The position numbers and the translations under genes are program-made. The notes under the pieces were generated by a model. It was not told the DNA's origin, searched no databases, and worked only from the letters and a program-made list of their open reading frames with translations. Positions 43,956-54,622 of a stretch of DNA of 64,000 bases are shown piece by piece. The number at the start of each line of letters is the position of its first letter. Position 1 is the stretch's first letter. The stretch is from Hypholoma sublateritium FD-334 SS-4 (lineage: Eukaryota > Basidiomycota > Agaricomycetes > Agaricales > Strophariaceae), in the NCBI GenBank assembly GCA_000827495.1, contig KN817565.1, positions 124,001 to 188,000 on the forward strand, written 5' to 3'.

Positions 43956-44147
43956 GGGCTATTGGCGTGGTCTGAGCGCTTTGTACCATGATATATTATA
44001 CAAGTACCACAGAATAATAGAAACTATAGATAAGCAATCCCTATTACATCGCAATTCGGGTTACATGTACGGCGCATCCGGGAACTCGTTATACATATTG
44101 TGCAAATATTGGTTTAATTTTGCGAGACTTATTTCTGTGCGTATTCT

Positions 44148-45277
44148 CTATATTTGTCAGGACCGTACCGCTGTTTCAACACCAACCGAAAATCGACCGC
44201 ACGGCTGTGAGAGTCTTGGACGAATCAAAGCAAAAGGTGATGTTACATTCAGAGCGCACGACTGCAGACAGATCCCCCATATCCTACTAACAAAACCATG
44301 AACGTCGAGTGTTCGCATGAAAACCTTCCACCGCTCAGGCCTTGGTCCAGGTGCCAGAGCCGACAATGGTCTGTCCCTCGGTCGGACCGCCGGAGATTGG
44401 CCCCTTGATGGTGATGCCCTTCCCGGTCTTGATGAAGATCCTCCCNGCCGACCAGAACTTGGGGATGGTGACGTCCGAGTTCACGCTGTAGGAGGTAGCG
44501 ACGACGCCCTCGTCGTGGTCGGCGGGGTTGACCCACATGCCACCCTTGGCGGTGAACTTGCTGTAGACGGCGGTGTCCTCGGCCTTGATAGTAGCGTAGC
44601 TGGTGAGCGACATAGTAGTGAATTCGAGCTGGGGGGACATTCGCGTTAGCATCGAAGCAGTCTGTAGTAGATGCGTTACATTACCTGGTGAAAGACTTGG
44701 AAAGAAGAGTGAAGATTATCGTCGTTTCATGGGCTTTTTGTACCCAACACGACCGCTAAGTTCTTTGAATTATTATCAAATTATGTAAAGTCGGAATTTT
44801 TCTATTAGATTTCGCGTATCTTCCATTCATACATCATTATTCCTGTCGCCTGGATCCCATGCTTCGTGTTCACATGAGAGGCTCTTGTGTAAATTCTACT
44901 CGTATCTCTCCTTCGACGGGGTCACCCTCGGCAATTTGGAAGCTGATTTTAATTTTAAGATCCTGAAGTAAAGGGATTCACTCATCCCAGTGCCACCCTC
45001 ACGTTGATATCTTCCCTTTGGAATTTTCCGTTGATTGAAATTGAAGCGAACATGACCGAGTGAGCTGTGAATAATTAGACGGGGTTTGCAGTACTCCGAT
45101 GCTTACGGCACATCTGTGGTTGCCCTTGGCCGCAACTCCCAAAACACCTGAATCGCAGCATGAGCTTCGAGGGTCAACTGATAAAATTACACGATGTTTG
45201 AGGCTTCTCTTACTCTTTCATGTCATTCAACATGTGGCTAATTCTCACTAGCACTCGCAGTCAGACATGTTTTTTTG
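44148..45277 (+). repeat. Left arm of a large imperfect inverted duplication
   Basis: Pairs in inverse orientation with 45892-47328. Shared landmarks from outside inward: CTGACAAATAT, the small gene, its upstream flank, and the stretch GAAGCCTCA(A/G)ACATCG...GTCTGACTGCGAGTGCTAG. Identity by eye is about 85-90%, lower in the non-coding parts. Confidence 0.75.
44335..44613 (-). CDS. Small uncharacterised protein, left copy (internally incomplete)
   Basis: Complement of the same gene as 46549-46905: 92 codons from the ATG at 44613, encoding MSLTSYATIKAEDTAVYSKF...VTIPKFWS then GRIFIKTGKGITIKGPISGG...GSGTWTKA. It lacks the 26-residue block (EKALSLLYEPD...FRGTIGD) found in the right copy. The gap falls exactly at an N (44446), so the loss may be an assembly join rather than a deletion. 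Glycine-rich with short beta-like strands, no signal peptide, family not recognised. A 5' UTR intron is likely (branch GCTAAC and CCCCAG acceptor upstream of the ATG, on the minus strand). Confidence 0.55.
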   Translation of the reverse strand: MSLTSYATIKAEDTAVYSKFTAKGGMWVNPADHDEGVVATSYSVNSDVTIPKFWSXGRIFIKTGKGITIKGPISGGPTEGQTIVGSGTWTKA

Positions 45278-45891
45278 AACGGCTCGGCTTTCTTCGCGAT
45301 GGAAATCGATCCGAAGAAGGCGAAGGGTACAATATCCACTCACCACCGCCTCGTCTTTCCTTTTTTTCAACTTAAGTAATGGACTCGGATGCATTGGACT
45401 TGACTCTCATATATACGGTGTGCGAAATACTGCTGCGGACACCAGCGACAGAGCTAACACGAGGTGGCGCAGCCCGACACAGGTAAAACCACGCAGCCCC
45501 GCACGAGCGCAGGACAGTAAAGCAGGCTGGCGGTCCCTTCCGAGATGTACAGTACCAACATATTCCATGCACCGCACCAAAGTTCAAGGCTGTACCACAC
45601 CACTGCAAGTGCGTAGAGGTACCTCATATGAGGCACCGGCGCGGTTTCCCGAGATACATTTTTTATTATTATTCAGCGTTTATTCCCATATATGGGACTG
45701 GCTATACTAAATATGGAAATACCGCTCCGTCATGATGGCGAGTTGCACGTCCGCCGAATGCCCGTGTCGACGAGCGACTTTTATTTGAGTGTGAGCTACA
45801 AGCCAGTACATTATGTACTGCGGGAGATTCCGAGGAGCGACGAACGACAAATGAAAGGTTTCATGAAATTAGACGAGTCCCGCAAAAAACA
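45278..45891. other. Spacer between the inverted arms
   Basis: About 0.6 kb of unique sequence at the centre of the inverted duplication. No gene recognised. Confidence 0.5.
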
Positions 45892-46548
45892 TGTTGGACT
45901 GCGGGTGCTAGTTGGAGTGAGACTCAGCCACATGGTAAATGACATGAAGCAGTAAGAGAAGCCTCAGACATCGTGTAATTTTATCAGTTGACCGTCGAAG
46001 CTCATGCTGCCATTCAGGCGTTTTGGGAGCTGCGGCCAAGGGCAACCACAGATATGCCGTCAGCATCGGAGTACTGTAAACCCCGTCTAATTATTAACAG
46101 CTCACCCGGTCATGTTCGCTTCAATTTCAATTAACGTAAAATTTCAAAGGGAAGACATCAAAGTGAGGGTGACTCTAGGACGAGTGAATCCTTTTGCTTC
46201 AATGTCTTAAAATTAGAATCAGCTTCCAAATTGCCGAGGGTGACGCCGTCGAAGGAAAGATACGAGTAGAATTTACACAAGAAGGCATGTGAGCACGAAG
46301 CATAGGATCCAGGCGACAGGAATAATGATGTATGAATGGAAGATATACGAAATCTAATAGAACAATTCCGACTTTACATAATTTGATAATAATTCAAAGA
46401 ACTTAGCGGTCGTGTTGAGTACAAAAAGCCCATGAAACGACGATAATCTTCACTCTTCTTTCCAAGTCTTTTACCAGGTAATGTAACGGATCTTCCACAG
46501 ACTGCTTCGATGCTAACGCGAATGTCCCCCCAGCTCGAATTCACTACT

Positions 46549-46905
46549 ATGTCGCTCACCAGCTACGCTACTATCAAGGCCGAGGACACCGCCGTCTACA
46601 GCAAGTTCACCGCCAAGGGTGGCATGTGGGTCAACCCCGCCGACCACGACGAGGGCGTCGTCGCTACCTCCTACAGCGTGAACTCGGACGTCACCATCCC
46701 CAAGTTCTGGTCGGCNGANAAGGCACTCTCGCTCTTGTACGAGCCCGATATGATCAGCGGCGGCTTCGACAGCTTCCGCGGCACCATTGGCGANGGGAGG
46801 ATCTTCATCAAGACCGGGAAGGGCATCACCATCAAGGGGCCAATCTCCGGCGGTCCGACCGAGGGACAGACCATTGTCGGCTCTGGCACCTGGACCAAGG
46901 CCTGA
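46549..46905 (+). CDS. Small uncharacterised protein, right copy
   Basis: 118 aa from the ATG at 46549, without introns in the coding part. The sequence reads MSLTSYATIKAEDTAVYSKF, GGMWVNPADHDEGVVATSYS, VTIPKFWSAEKALSLLYEPD, GGFDSFRGTIGDGRIFIKTG and ends VGSGTWTKA. Three N bases (46716, 46719, 46794) leave two residues uncertain but the frame open. A likely 5' UTR intron ends at the CCCCAG just upstream (branch GCTAAC near 46512). No signal peptide, membrane segment or known motif; composition suggests a small beta-rich protein. I do not recognise the family. The duplicated inverse copy at 44335-44613 has essentially the same coding sequence while the flanks diverge, which suggests selection or sequence exchange. 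Confidence 0.65.
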   Translation: MSLTSYATIKAEDTAVYSKFTAKGGMWVNPADHDEGVVATSYSVNSDVTIPKFWSXXKALSLLYEPDMISGGFDSFRGTIGXGRIFIKTGKGITIKGPISGGPTEGQTIVGSGTWTKA

Positions 46906-47208
46906 GCGGTGGAAGGTTTTCATGCGAACACTCGACGTTCATGGTTTTGTTAGTAGGATATGGNAAGGCACTCTCGCTCTTGTACGAGCCCGATATGATC
47001 AGCGGCGGCTTCGACAGCTTCCGCGGCACCATTGGCGACGGGAGGATCTTCATCAAGACCGGGAAGGGCATCACCATCAAGGGGCCAATCTCCGGCGGTC
47101 CGACCGAGGGACAGACCATTGTCGGCTCTGGCACCTGGACCAAGGCCTGAGCGGTGGAAGGTTTTCATGCGAACACTCGACGTTCATGGTTTTGTTAGTA
47201 GGATATGG
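46720..47208 (+). repeat. 245-bp direct duplication with N-marked joins
   Basis: 46720-46963 and 46965-47208 appear identical, covering the 3' half of the small gene and its flank. Single N bases sit exactly at 46719, 46794 and 46964, the segment boundaries, which points to scaffold joining rather than a biological tandem repeat. Confidence 0.7.
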
Positions 47209-47328
47209 TGGATCTGTCTGCAGTCGTGCGCTCTGAATGTAATATCACCTTTTGCCTAAGACTCTCACAGCTGTGCGGTCGAACTTCGGTTAGGGTATAA
47301 GCAGCGGTACGCTCCTGACAAATATGGA

Positions 47329-48245
47329 AACTCCGCAAAGCAATACGTTCTGTCAGTAAACTAAATGTTCTATCATACGATAGCAGGGTAGATAATCTAT
47401 TTAGCTGTTGACTGGGATTAACAGCGCCGCAGATCGATCACCCTAATCCGATGTGGCTGCTCAACTTACTTATTTTCGCGTGTCAATCATTGTTTAGGGC
47501 GTACAAATACATCTTGTCGTCGACTCACAGAATGTGTACTATCCCCATTTGGCTCCCTTTGTTCGCCTCCTAAAATCAAGGTCTTCCCGATAGCGGTCCT
47601 TAAATTATTGACGCGGTTCATTTTTTCTCTGGGCCATTTGTTGCCAGCACGCACCTCGTCCATAGTTCACAGTGGACCCTCTCGCTATTACCTGAAAAAC
47701 ATCAGAATGCATGTCCATTGTCAATCTTCGGATCTTGTACATAAATGGAAATTAGTGCCCCATTTGGCCGTGCACCATTGGCGGTGGTGGATAGGCTGAA
47801 ATCGCGGGCAGTGTTTGTAATGAGATGTCGCACATGCGGCCGGTGAGCTCGAAACCGACGCCATTCTCCAGATATATCAGAGATGCGGCGCATATATTCC
47901 CGTCCCACCGCACGCAGGCTGCACCCCAGCTCATCGCCCCGTATCACACCCAGGGCGGCACTGGGCGCCAGCGACACGCCGTGCGAGATGGCCTCAAAAA
48001 TAAAGTATTTGATACGCATAGGAATAATACACACAGAAGCGAACATGACCAAAAAATGCATTATAAAATGCCAATTTATAAATTTGAAAGCGGTGAAGCG
48101 TGGTTATCAGATAAGTACCTCCAATCACCATCTATAAGTGAGCTGTGAAAGGGACCATATGATCGAATCGGAAGGCTCAGTATCGGCGGCTCAAACTGAG
48201 TAAGTTCAAGCTAAGTAATAGGGATCAGCTCGATGAATGTGAAAT
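47329..48245. other. Intergenic, no gene seen
   Basis: About 0.9 kb. Short overlapping frames at 47702-48148 on both strands have no family resemblance. Confidence 0.5.
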
Positions 48246-48878
48246 TCACGAGCGAAAGGGCATACCCAATGGTAACACATAAAACGGAATTCCTGCATCG
48301 ACCCACCCAAGCTCAGACGCGAGCAACTCGTCGTGGGAACTCTGACTTGTTGTCCACCAGTGATCAGTGGCGCCGGCATTGGATGCGGCAAGAAGTGGTA
48401 CGCTCCCACACACTTGCGTCGAATAGGCATACCCGACAATTGCCTGGTTGGTGAATCCGGCGACAGTAGGAGGAGTTCCGTTAACGGCGGGCAGGAAAAG
48501 GAAGTCGTCGCCGTTGTTGGCGGCGAGTTGGTAGAAAGGGACGGTGAACTCCTGGGGGGAAAGCCAGGCGAGGAATGACGGGCCCTGGAATTGCCAGTTG
48601 TCGGTGTTACCGTTGAGCGTGTCGGTGGAAACCATAACCGCTGGCGTTCGGATAAGATGCGCTATTCTGGTCGGGCTGAATGCCGCTATGTATAGGGTAG
48701 CGAGGCTTGGATCCGCGCAAGTTTCGGCCTCCCTGGACTGGAAAAATGAAGAATCAGTAGATGATACCGAAGCAAGGATTTGGAGCAGGGTTACACTGTA
48801 TTCCTCCATTGTGGTGGTGCAGGTAGCTGAGATATAACTCAGGAGGAAAGCGACAAGGATAGTAAAGATGTTCTGCAT
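48246..48878 (-). CDS. Secreted DUF5648-type protein
   Basis: The open frame gives 210 aa. Splicing a 57-nt in-frame intron (48738-48794; donor GTAACC, branch TACTGAT, acceptor TTTTTCCAG) would give 191 aa, and I prefer that form. The signal peptide is MQNIFTILVAFLLSYISATC. The mature part starts SREAETCADPSLATLYIAAF and has two units in the style of DUF5648, a repeat found in secreted or cell-surface proteins: the first diverged (FYQLAANNGDDFLFLPA...VGYAYSTQVCGSVPL), the second closer to consensus (NAGATDHWWTTSQSSHDELL..LGWVDAGIPFYVLP). Basidiomycetes carry many such secreted proteins. The function is unknown; carbohydrate binding or wall association is only a guess. Confidence 0.75.
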   Translation of the reverse strand: MQNIFTILVAFLLSYISATCTTTMEEYSVTLLQILASVSSTDSSFFQSREAETCADPSLATLYIAAFSPTRIAHLIRTPAVMVSTDTLNGNTDNWQFQGPSFLAWLSPQEFTVPFYQLAANNGDDFLFLPAVNGTPPTVAGFTNQAIVGYAYSTQVCGSVPLLAASNAGATDHWWTTSQSSHDELLASELGWVDAGIPFYVLPLGMPFRS

Positions 48879-48944
48879 TTTCCTGTATGTTCAGATTGTG
48901 AACTTGCGTAGAAGTGCTGGAGTGGTTGTAAATCTTTCCAGGCG

Positions 48945-48953
48945 ATTATATAG
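48945..48953 (-). promoter_or_regulatory. TATA box of the DUF5648 gene
   Basis: CTATATAAT on the minus strand, 67 bp before the ATG at 48878. Confidence 0.6.
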
Positions 48954-49979
48954 AAAACGGGACATCTAAAACCAGGAAAAACTCTGCAACTTGGGTACAC
49001 GTAACTTCGGGAGTGCGTGATATTGAGAATGATATAGAATGTGATAGAAGTGCAGACGTGGGAGCATCTACACGCTTGAGCGCTTGAAAAGTCAGACAAT
49101 CGTATCAATTCGTGTGTGAAAGTCACGCAAGAGCGACGGAAATTTTGGCGACAATCAGATGTGGGCGTCTATTGAGCCGTAAATATCAGATGATAGGCGC
49201 CTGCTGTTAGTCTTCAATGACGGCGTGGGTGTACCAGCCCAGGTGACTCATTCTTCCTTCCAGATTCGGAACTATTTTTTTTTGCTGGTAAATATACATC
49301 GCGCCTTCCCTAGGACCAGTATCAAGAAGTTTTGGGAATAGACCGGTGGGGCAAGTCAATCTGCTTGATTAACCGTACTCTGTGTGAGTCGGTTCGCCCT
49401 ACGTTACAATGCTCTACGTCGCTGGGATGTCTCTCCAATTATCGTCCCTACCCGCGCGGCCCATCACTTTGGACGACAAGGCTATGCGATTGTCGTGCCT
49501 ATCAAAAGTTAAATTTAGGTGGTGTGGCTCCTCATCCCACGGATCCCACTCGAATTACTCACGTCATTTTCTTTTGATTCCTCAAATAAGAATAAAAGTT
49601 ATATGTAGCATGGGCGCCATATTTCGAAGGCGCTTCGTAGTTCTCGGAGTATGTCATAGGAAAGATTGCATCTGTCACTATGACTCGGAACTTTGGTTCG
49701 ACCGTTGTCCGTGGTGCTGATATTGCACACCCCGTCGTCGAATCGATTTTCTACCCTCACAGCGCCAGTTCGCCGTGCAGGTTACACGCTCGCCAGCGAC
49801 GCGCACCCGAGCGTAGCCCAACCCAACCCAACGGAAGCCCAGACGCCAGCACGCCCACGCGCTTCCACTATTGGAACGTGCAGAAGTAGACGGCGCCTGG
49901 AAAATAACACCCGCCCGACGCAGAATGTTGACGCGGCACAGCCGTTGGCCCTCCAGCGAACACACTGCACCCCTACGCA
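48954..49979. other. Intergenic, no gene seen
   Basis: About 1 kb, upstream of the DUF5648 gene and left of the NLR duplication. No recognisable gene. Confidence 0.5.
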
Positions 49980-50600
49980 GCGTCTGATGGGTACGTTTTC
50001 ACTTGATATATAGACGTAGGCGGGTCCTCGTCGAAGGACAACGTGTTCTTCTCTGGGCTAGATTCATGGCTTGAGAGGCGGTCTCGGTACTAAAGGGATC
50101 TGGCCAAGGGAGACACGTTCGCCATACGCGCCGGCTGCATCATCCACTTCGACGCACAGAAGTGGAGACCCCGATGCCAACAGCTCAGCACAGTGACGAT
50201 GTCCGTGAAAGCTCCCCCAAAAGCAGTGTTCAGCGGGCCCGTAGATCTAGCCGTGAGACCAAGGAAAGGCGGCACCGACGACCAGACAAGTACGTCCGCA
50301 GGGCAGCGAGATATAAGGAGCGAGTTCAGCCTCACAGAAAAGAGGGCTGTTTTCAGTCAGGACTGAGTGAAGGTCCTGGCCTCAGGCGGTGTGGATAGAA
50401 GGCTCAGCCAAGTGGAGGTGGACGCGCCGAACGTCGCTGTTGGGGATGCAGGGGTGGAGACGGGCGCACGATGGATTGAAGGACGGCACGCGGCGCGGAA
50501 CGAGAGGCCCTTTGGAGGTGGGAAGGCGGCGCGGGTGCGTGGGGGCAGGGAGGGGCACGGGGGCAGGATATAGCGATGTGTCGGGCACGGAGCAGCGCCG
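49980..50600. repeat. Duplicated upstream module, copy 1
   Basis: Resembles 57310-57905. Shared landmarks are TTCACTTGA...GAAGGACAACGTG near 50000 and GAAGGCTCAG..AAGT..GAGGT.GACGC to GGGGCA near 50398-50570. It marks the left end of the tandem NLR duplication. Minus-strand frames in both copies share Ser/Pro/Ala-rich sequence, but I would not call them genes. Confidence 0.6.
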
Positions 50601-52659
50601 CGTACGCCGGAGGGCGAGGCCATCACGATCAGAAGTCTGTGTCGGTCTTCAGAAACAGCAATATGGAACAAAAAGGCGGGACAAATGGAACGTACATTAA
50701 CCCAATACCACGGAGAACACAGGATGGCCTACTCGTCAAAAGCGCGTTCCAAATTTCCAATGCACGTCCCTCCATCCGCGTTTTTGTCAAGCTTGCGATC
50801 TCCCGATCAAAATATTACGTGGCAGTCATCACGTGATGATCTTCGGTCCTGGCCGCCGGCCAACTCTCGACAGCTCTTGACTGTTTCCCTCTCCTCTCCC
50901 TCATACCAAGTACTTCTCCTGCCGTCGTTATTATCTGCAACTCTGATGCATCTCCGGCCGATGGTTCCCACTCCTCTCCGTCATAAGGTGCGAATACCTC
51001 GCTCGCCGTCGTGCTTATCTGACACTTTCCTCTGTACGGCCTTCGGCCAGGAGTTCGTTGATAGAATACAGATAGCATCGCAGCACCTCGGGGACGCTCT
51101 ACCTCCCGATGCACCATATACCCCACGTACCTCAAATCCCAGACGATATTCAGTGCGCGATCGTGGCATCCGTTAGTACACTCCGCCCGTTCGTCGACAC
51201 CGCGACCAGAAATGGGGAATTCAATCTGTGGCGCGCTTCTCCTCTACAGGAAGAAAGACCTGTTCCAGAAATTCAAAGTATTCCTTGATCTCAGCGTTGG
51301 ATTGAAATTAAATGAAAAGAAAATTGCAGGTCCTGCTGCGTTTGCGCGTTGAAACAAATTCACTGCCATCAACGGGTGGATGCCACTATGCCAGTATCGG
51401 GGATGATATGTGTACTGTGGACAACGGTGGTGAGCGCTTCATTTGCAGTATTTCCGCTCGCAGTCTTTTGTTACAGTGACCCTCGCAGCAGCCGCTACCA
51501 CGCCCGCCTTGATGTACACGTCCAGCTCACGGGTCGTCGTCGCCGCCGCCATACTTAGTACTTACATTATCACCAATGCGCGCTGTTACTCTCGCGCTAA
51601 TGGCTACATTCGCTCGATCTCCGTCTTACAGCGTGCCACCGCTTCTACCCCTGCGCTGGCGCCACCGTGATGTCGGTCTGCTCAGTGCCGTCCTGCTCAG
51701 TGCCGCTACGCTTGTATTGGCCTCGATTTCTGTTGATGCTGACGTTCTCTCCCGTGCTGCCGTCTTAAGCCTCCCTGGTGCTGCTGAGGACGCGCTTCCG
51801 CTGCTACGTTTTCGTGTTGTTCACTTTCTCAGCTCAGTCCTTCCGCCCAGGCCACCCTGCTGCTGCTGCGTCTTCGTTGATGTCCGCACTTGCTAGCTCA
51901 CTGCCGCACATGCTGTTCTGCTGTCCATGACGCACTACTACCGCTACGCCGCCATTGATATCATCAACCGCTCGGCCCTTACCATCTTCCCGAGGAGACG
52001 CGGCTGCTGTTCCGACTGCACCGGCACTTAGGTCTGCCGTCATTCCGCTGCTCAGGCCACGTCGGCGCTCGTGGCCCTTTACTAAATGTTTCTTCTTGAG
52101 AAGCTTGCGTTGCCGCTGCCTGCTGTGTTCCGAGTCGCGAAGAGGCCGAGTACCCAGCTGCCCGCTGCGGTCCAGCTACACAGCACCAGGGACGCACCGC
52201 CGTTGCACTTGCTTCACCCAACCTCACATTCTCCCATAGATGATGTATTTATGGTATGCAGGGCGAGCGTACGAATACACCGCCCGTGCACTGCCTGCCA
52301 TTCATCGCTTTGCAGACACTGCAAGTATTGTATTCTTAGCTTATTCATCAATTATCATTCATTCTGGATCATGTTGTGTCTGTTTCTGCCTTAGGATATC
52401 GTGGTTGCCTATACGATGTGCGTTGCCTTCCATCTGCCTCTTGAGCTCACCGAGGGTGAACGAGGGGTTGGGACTTCCTGGAGACCCTGTTTGACAATTT
52501 TGAGGCCGGGTACGTCCATGTTAGATGTCGCGACAAATATGGCCCATATGGCTATGCATCGTGGCTTCCACGCTCAGCACTGCCCCATACCACCCTCAAA
52601 CCATTCTTAACGCTCCTCATGTCAGACCCGCTCATGGGTTTCTTGAACACCCATCATCC
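50601..52659. other. Upstream region of NLR copy 1
   Basis: About 2 kb, C/T-rich. Parts from about 51570 correspond, at moderate identity, to 58200-61090 upstream of the second copy (for example GTGCACTGCC.GCCATTCAT..TTG and CTCACCGAGG). Long frames here (51576-51896) are low-complexity and were not taken as genes. Confidence 0.5.
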
Positions 52660-54622
52660 ATGCATAACTCACATTCGGCGTCGTCTCTGGGATTCTTTGA
52701 AAATGCACATCACTTCAACATCAGCGGCAGCCAATTTACAAATTATGTTCACAATCAACAAGGTATACCCAGTTCACTCCGGCTCGGCACTTAGTCTCCT
52801 ACTTGACTGACATTCATTCGCGTACTTGCAGCAGCGGTAAAGGATGGATTCCAGATCCTGCAAGAACATGTTGCGCCAGCCGCATTCCACAACTCAAAGG
52901 AACGATTCAACCCCCCGCGATGTCATGAACGCACTCGGGAAGTCATTCTGGAGGAGCTGTTTGACTGGATTGTCGGAAACGTCTCTCAGGATAAATGGAT
53001 GGCATGGTTAAATGGAGCTGCTGGTGCCGGAAAGTCAGCAATATGCCAAACGATAGCGGAGATATGCATCCAGCGAGGCATAAAGGTGGCCAGTTTTTTC
53101 TTTTTCCGTACCGATAACACACGGAACAAGATCGACCCCCTCGTCGCAACACTGGTGTATCAGATCATCCAGCTCTTTCCCGGGATGAAGAATTATATTG
53201 TTGCAAGTATACAATCAAACCCTCTTATTTTTCAACAGTCATTTGAAGCACAACTTGATATCCTAATTATCCAACCCCTTCGTCACCTTCAAGTATTTAG
53301 CCCGAACTGGCAACTTCTCGTGATAATCGACGGTGTTGATGAGTGCAGTGGAAACAATGCTCAGATGAACCTCATACGCATCATTTCAAAAGTCCTCGTC
53401 ACCAAGCGTCTGCCCCTCATTTTCCTTTTCGGAAGTCGCTGCGAAACTCAGCTGCAGATGGCATTCAATTCGCGAAATATGGCCGAAATTCTCACCCAAT
53501 TCCCGCTGGACGACCACTATGAGCCTGACGCAGATATTCGGCACTTCCTCACTGACAGCTTTGATGATATCAAGGAGACTCACCCCTTCCGTAGTCGCCT
53601 CAATCACATTTGGCCCTTGCCAGACCATATCCAAGAAATTATCAAGAAATCATCAGGTCAATTCATCTATGCCTCCGTAGTGGTCGAGTTCTTGTCTGAT
53701 CCTTCCTCAAATCCTTCCACACGACTTGATATTATTCGAGGGCTCCGTCCGTCCGGACGATTGACTCCCTACGCGCAACTTGATGCCCTATACCGACATA
53801 TATTTGCGCAAGTGGATGACCTCCCAACTGTTCTTGATTTACTCGCGTATACCATCTTCGTCCCTGACTATGGCAAGGCTTTCAAAAGCATGTCTTTGAA
53901 AAGTGTGTTATTTTTACTTGGGCTGACAGAAGACGACGTCCAGGAAATGCTGGCACCTTTAACATCAGTCCTTATCCTTGATCTAAAACATAAAAAGATA
54001 TCCTTCCGCCACGCTTCGCTTCCCGATTTTCTTCGCGACGAAAAGCGGTCCGAACGGTACTGTATCCGCACCCTGCCAACTCGTCTTTCCATTTTGTTAC
54101 TCTGTCAGTTAGCCTCCGGAAAATACGCAGATATTGATGATGGTGAGGAGCCTCTAATAATTCTACCAAGTTAGGGATCTGAGAGGCATTATGATACTAG
54201 ACCACCAGAATTGGGGCCTCCCCCAATTGCTAGATAATGCCGAGGCCACCGCTGATCTATACACCAGCCTGTCCGAATATGCACCATTGCAGCAGCGTTC
54301 AGCGTTCGCTGGGAGTTATTATTATGGAGTCAGATTTCTGAATGCCGTTGCAAAATTAGTACGTCTCCACCTCTGGTCATTTGTTCAATTGCGTGGAAAA
54401 TTCATTCTTCTGGCCGTGTAGGATTTCAGCGATGGCGGCAAACTATACGGCGATATGCTTCATCGCATCGTCCGCTTTCTCGACGCTGACTTACCTGATA
54501 ACGGATCACTGCGCCTCTTGGAGGAAGAACAAGATGTGTCGCATATTCTGGACCAAATAGCGCATGAGAGGGGATTTCTCACACTGCAAGACGATCCAAC
54601 ACAGCATGATTGGCGGAGGTGA
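52660..54622 (+). CDS. NACHT-domain STAND NTPase (NLR-like), copy 1
   Basis: Join 52660-52762, 52832-54142, 54201-54358, 54422-54622: 590 aa. The first exon encodes a short N-terminal motif (LGFFENAHHFNISGSQFTN) of a kind common at the start of agaricomycete NACHT proteins. Exon 2 follows with GFQILQEHVAPAAFHNSKER and CHERTREVILEELFDWI. Walker A is NGAAGAGKSAICQT (about 95-108). Walker B is LLVIIDGVDECSG (Asp near 201), with a sensor-like LIFLFGSRCETQ and a winged-helix-like part, SGQFIYASVVVEFLSD to FRHASLPDFLRD. The C terminus (GLPQLLDNAEATADLYTSLS, GGKLYGDMLHRIVRFLDAD) has no WD40, ankyrin or TPR repeats, so this is a short NLR form. Such proteins are candidates for fungal non-self recognition; a specific role here is inference. 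Confidence 0.85.

Larger units (their letters stand above)
45892..47328 (-). repeat. Right arm of the large inverted duplication
   Basis: Inverse counterpart of 44148-45277. It is about 300 bp longer because of an internal 245-bp direct duplication (46720-47208) and a 75-bp block absent from the left arm. Confidence 0.75.

Noticed and set aside
51576..51896. 106-codon frame upstream of NLR copy 1
   Set aside because: Val/Leu/Ala-rich translation of C/T-rich repetitive DNA, not preserved in the duplicated region before copy 2.
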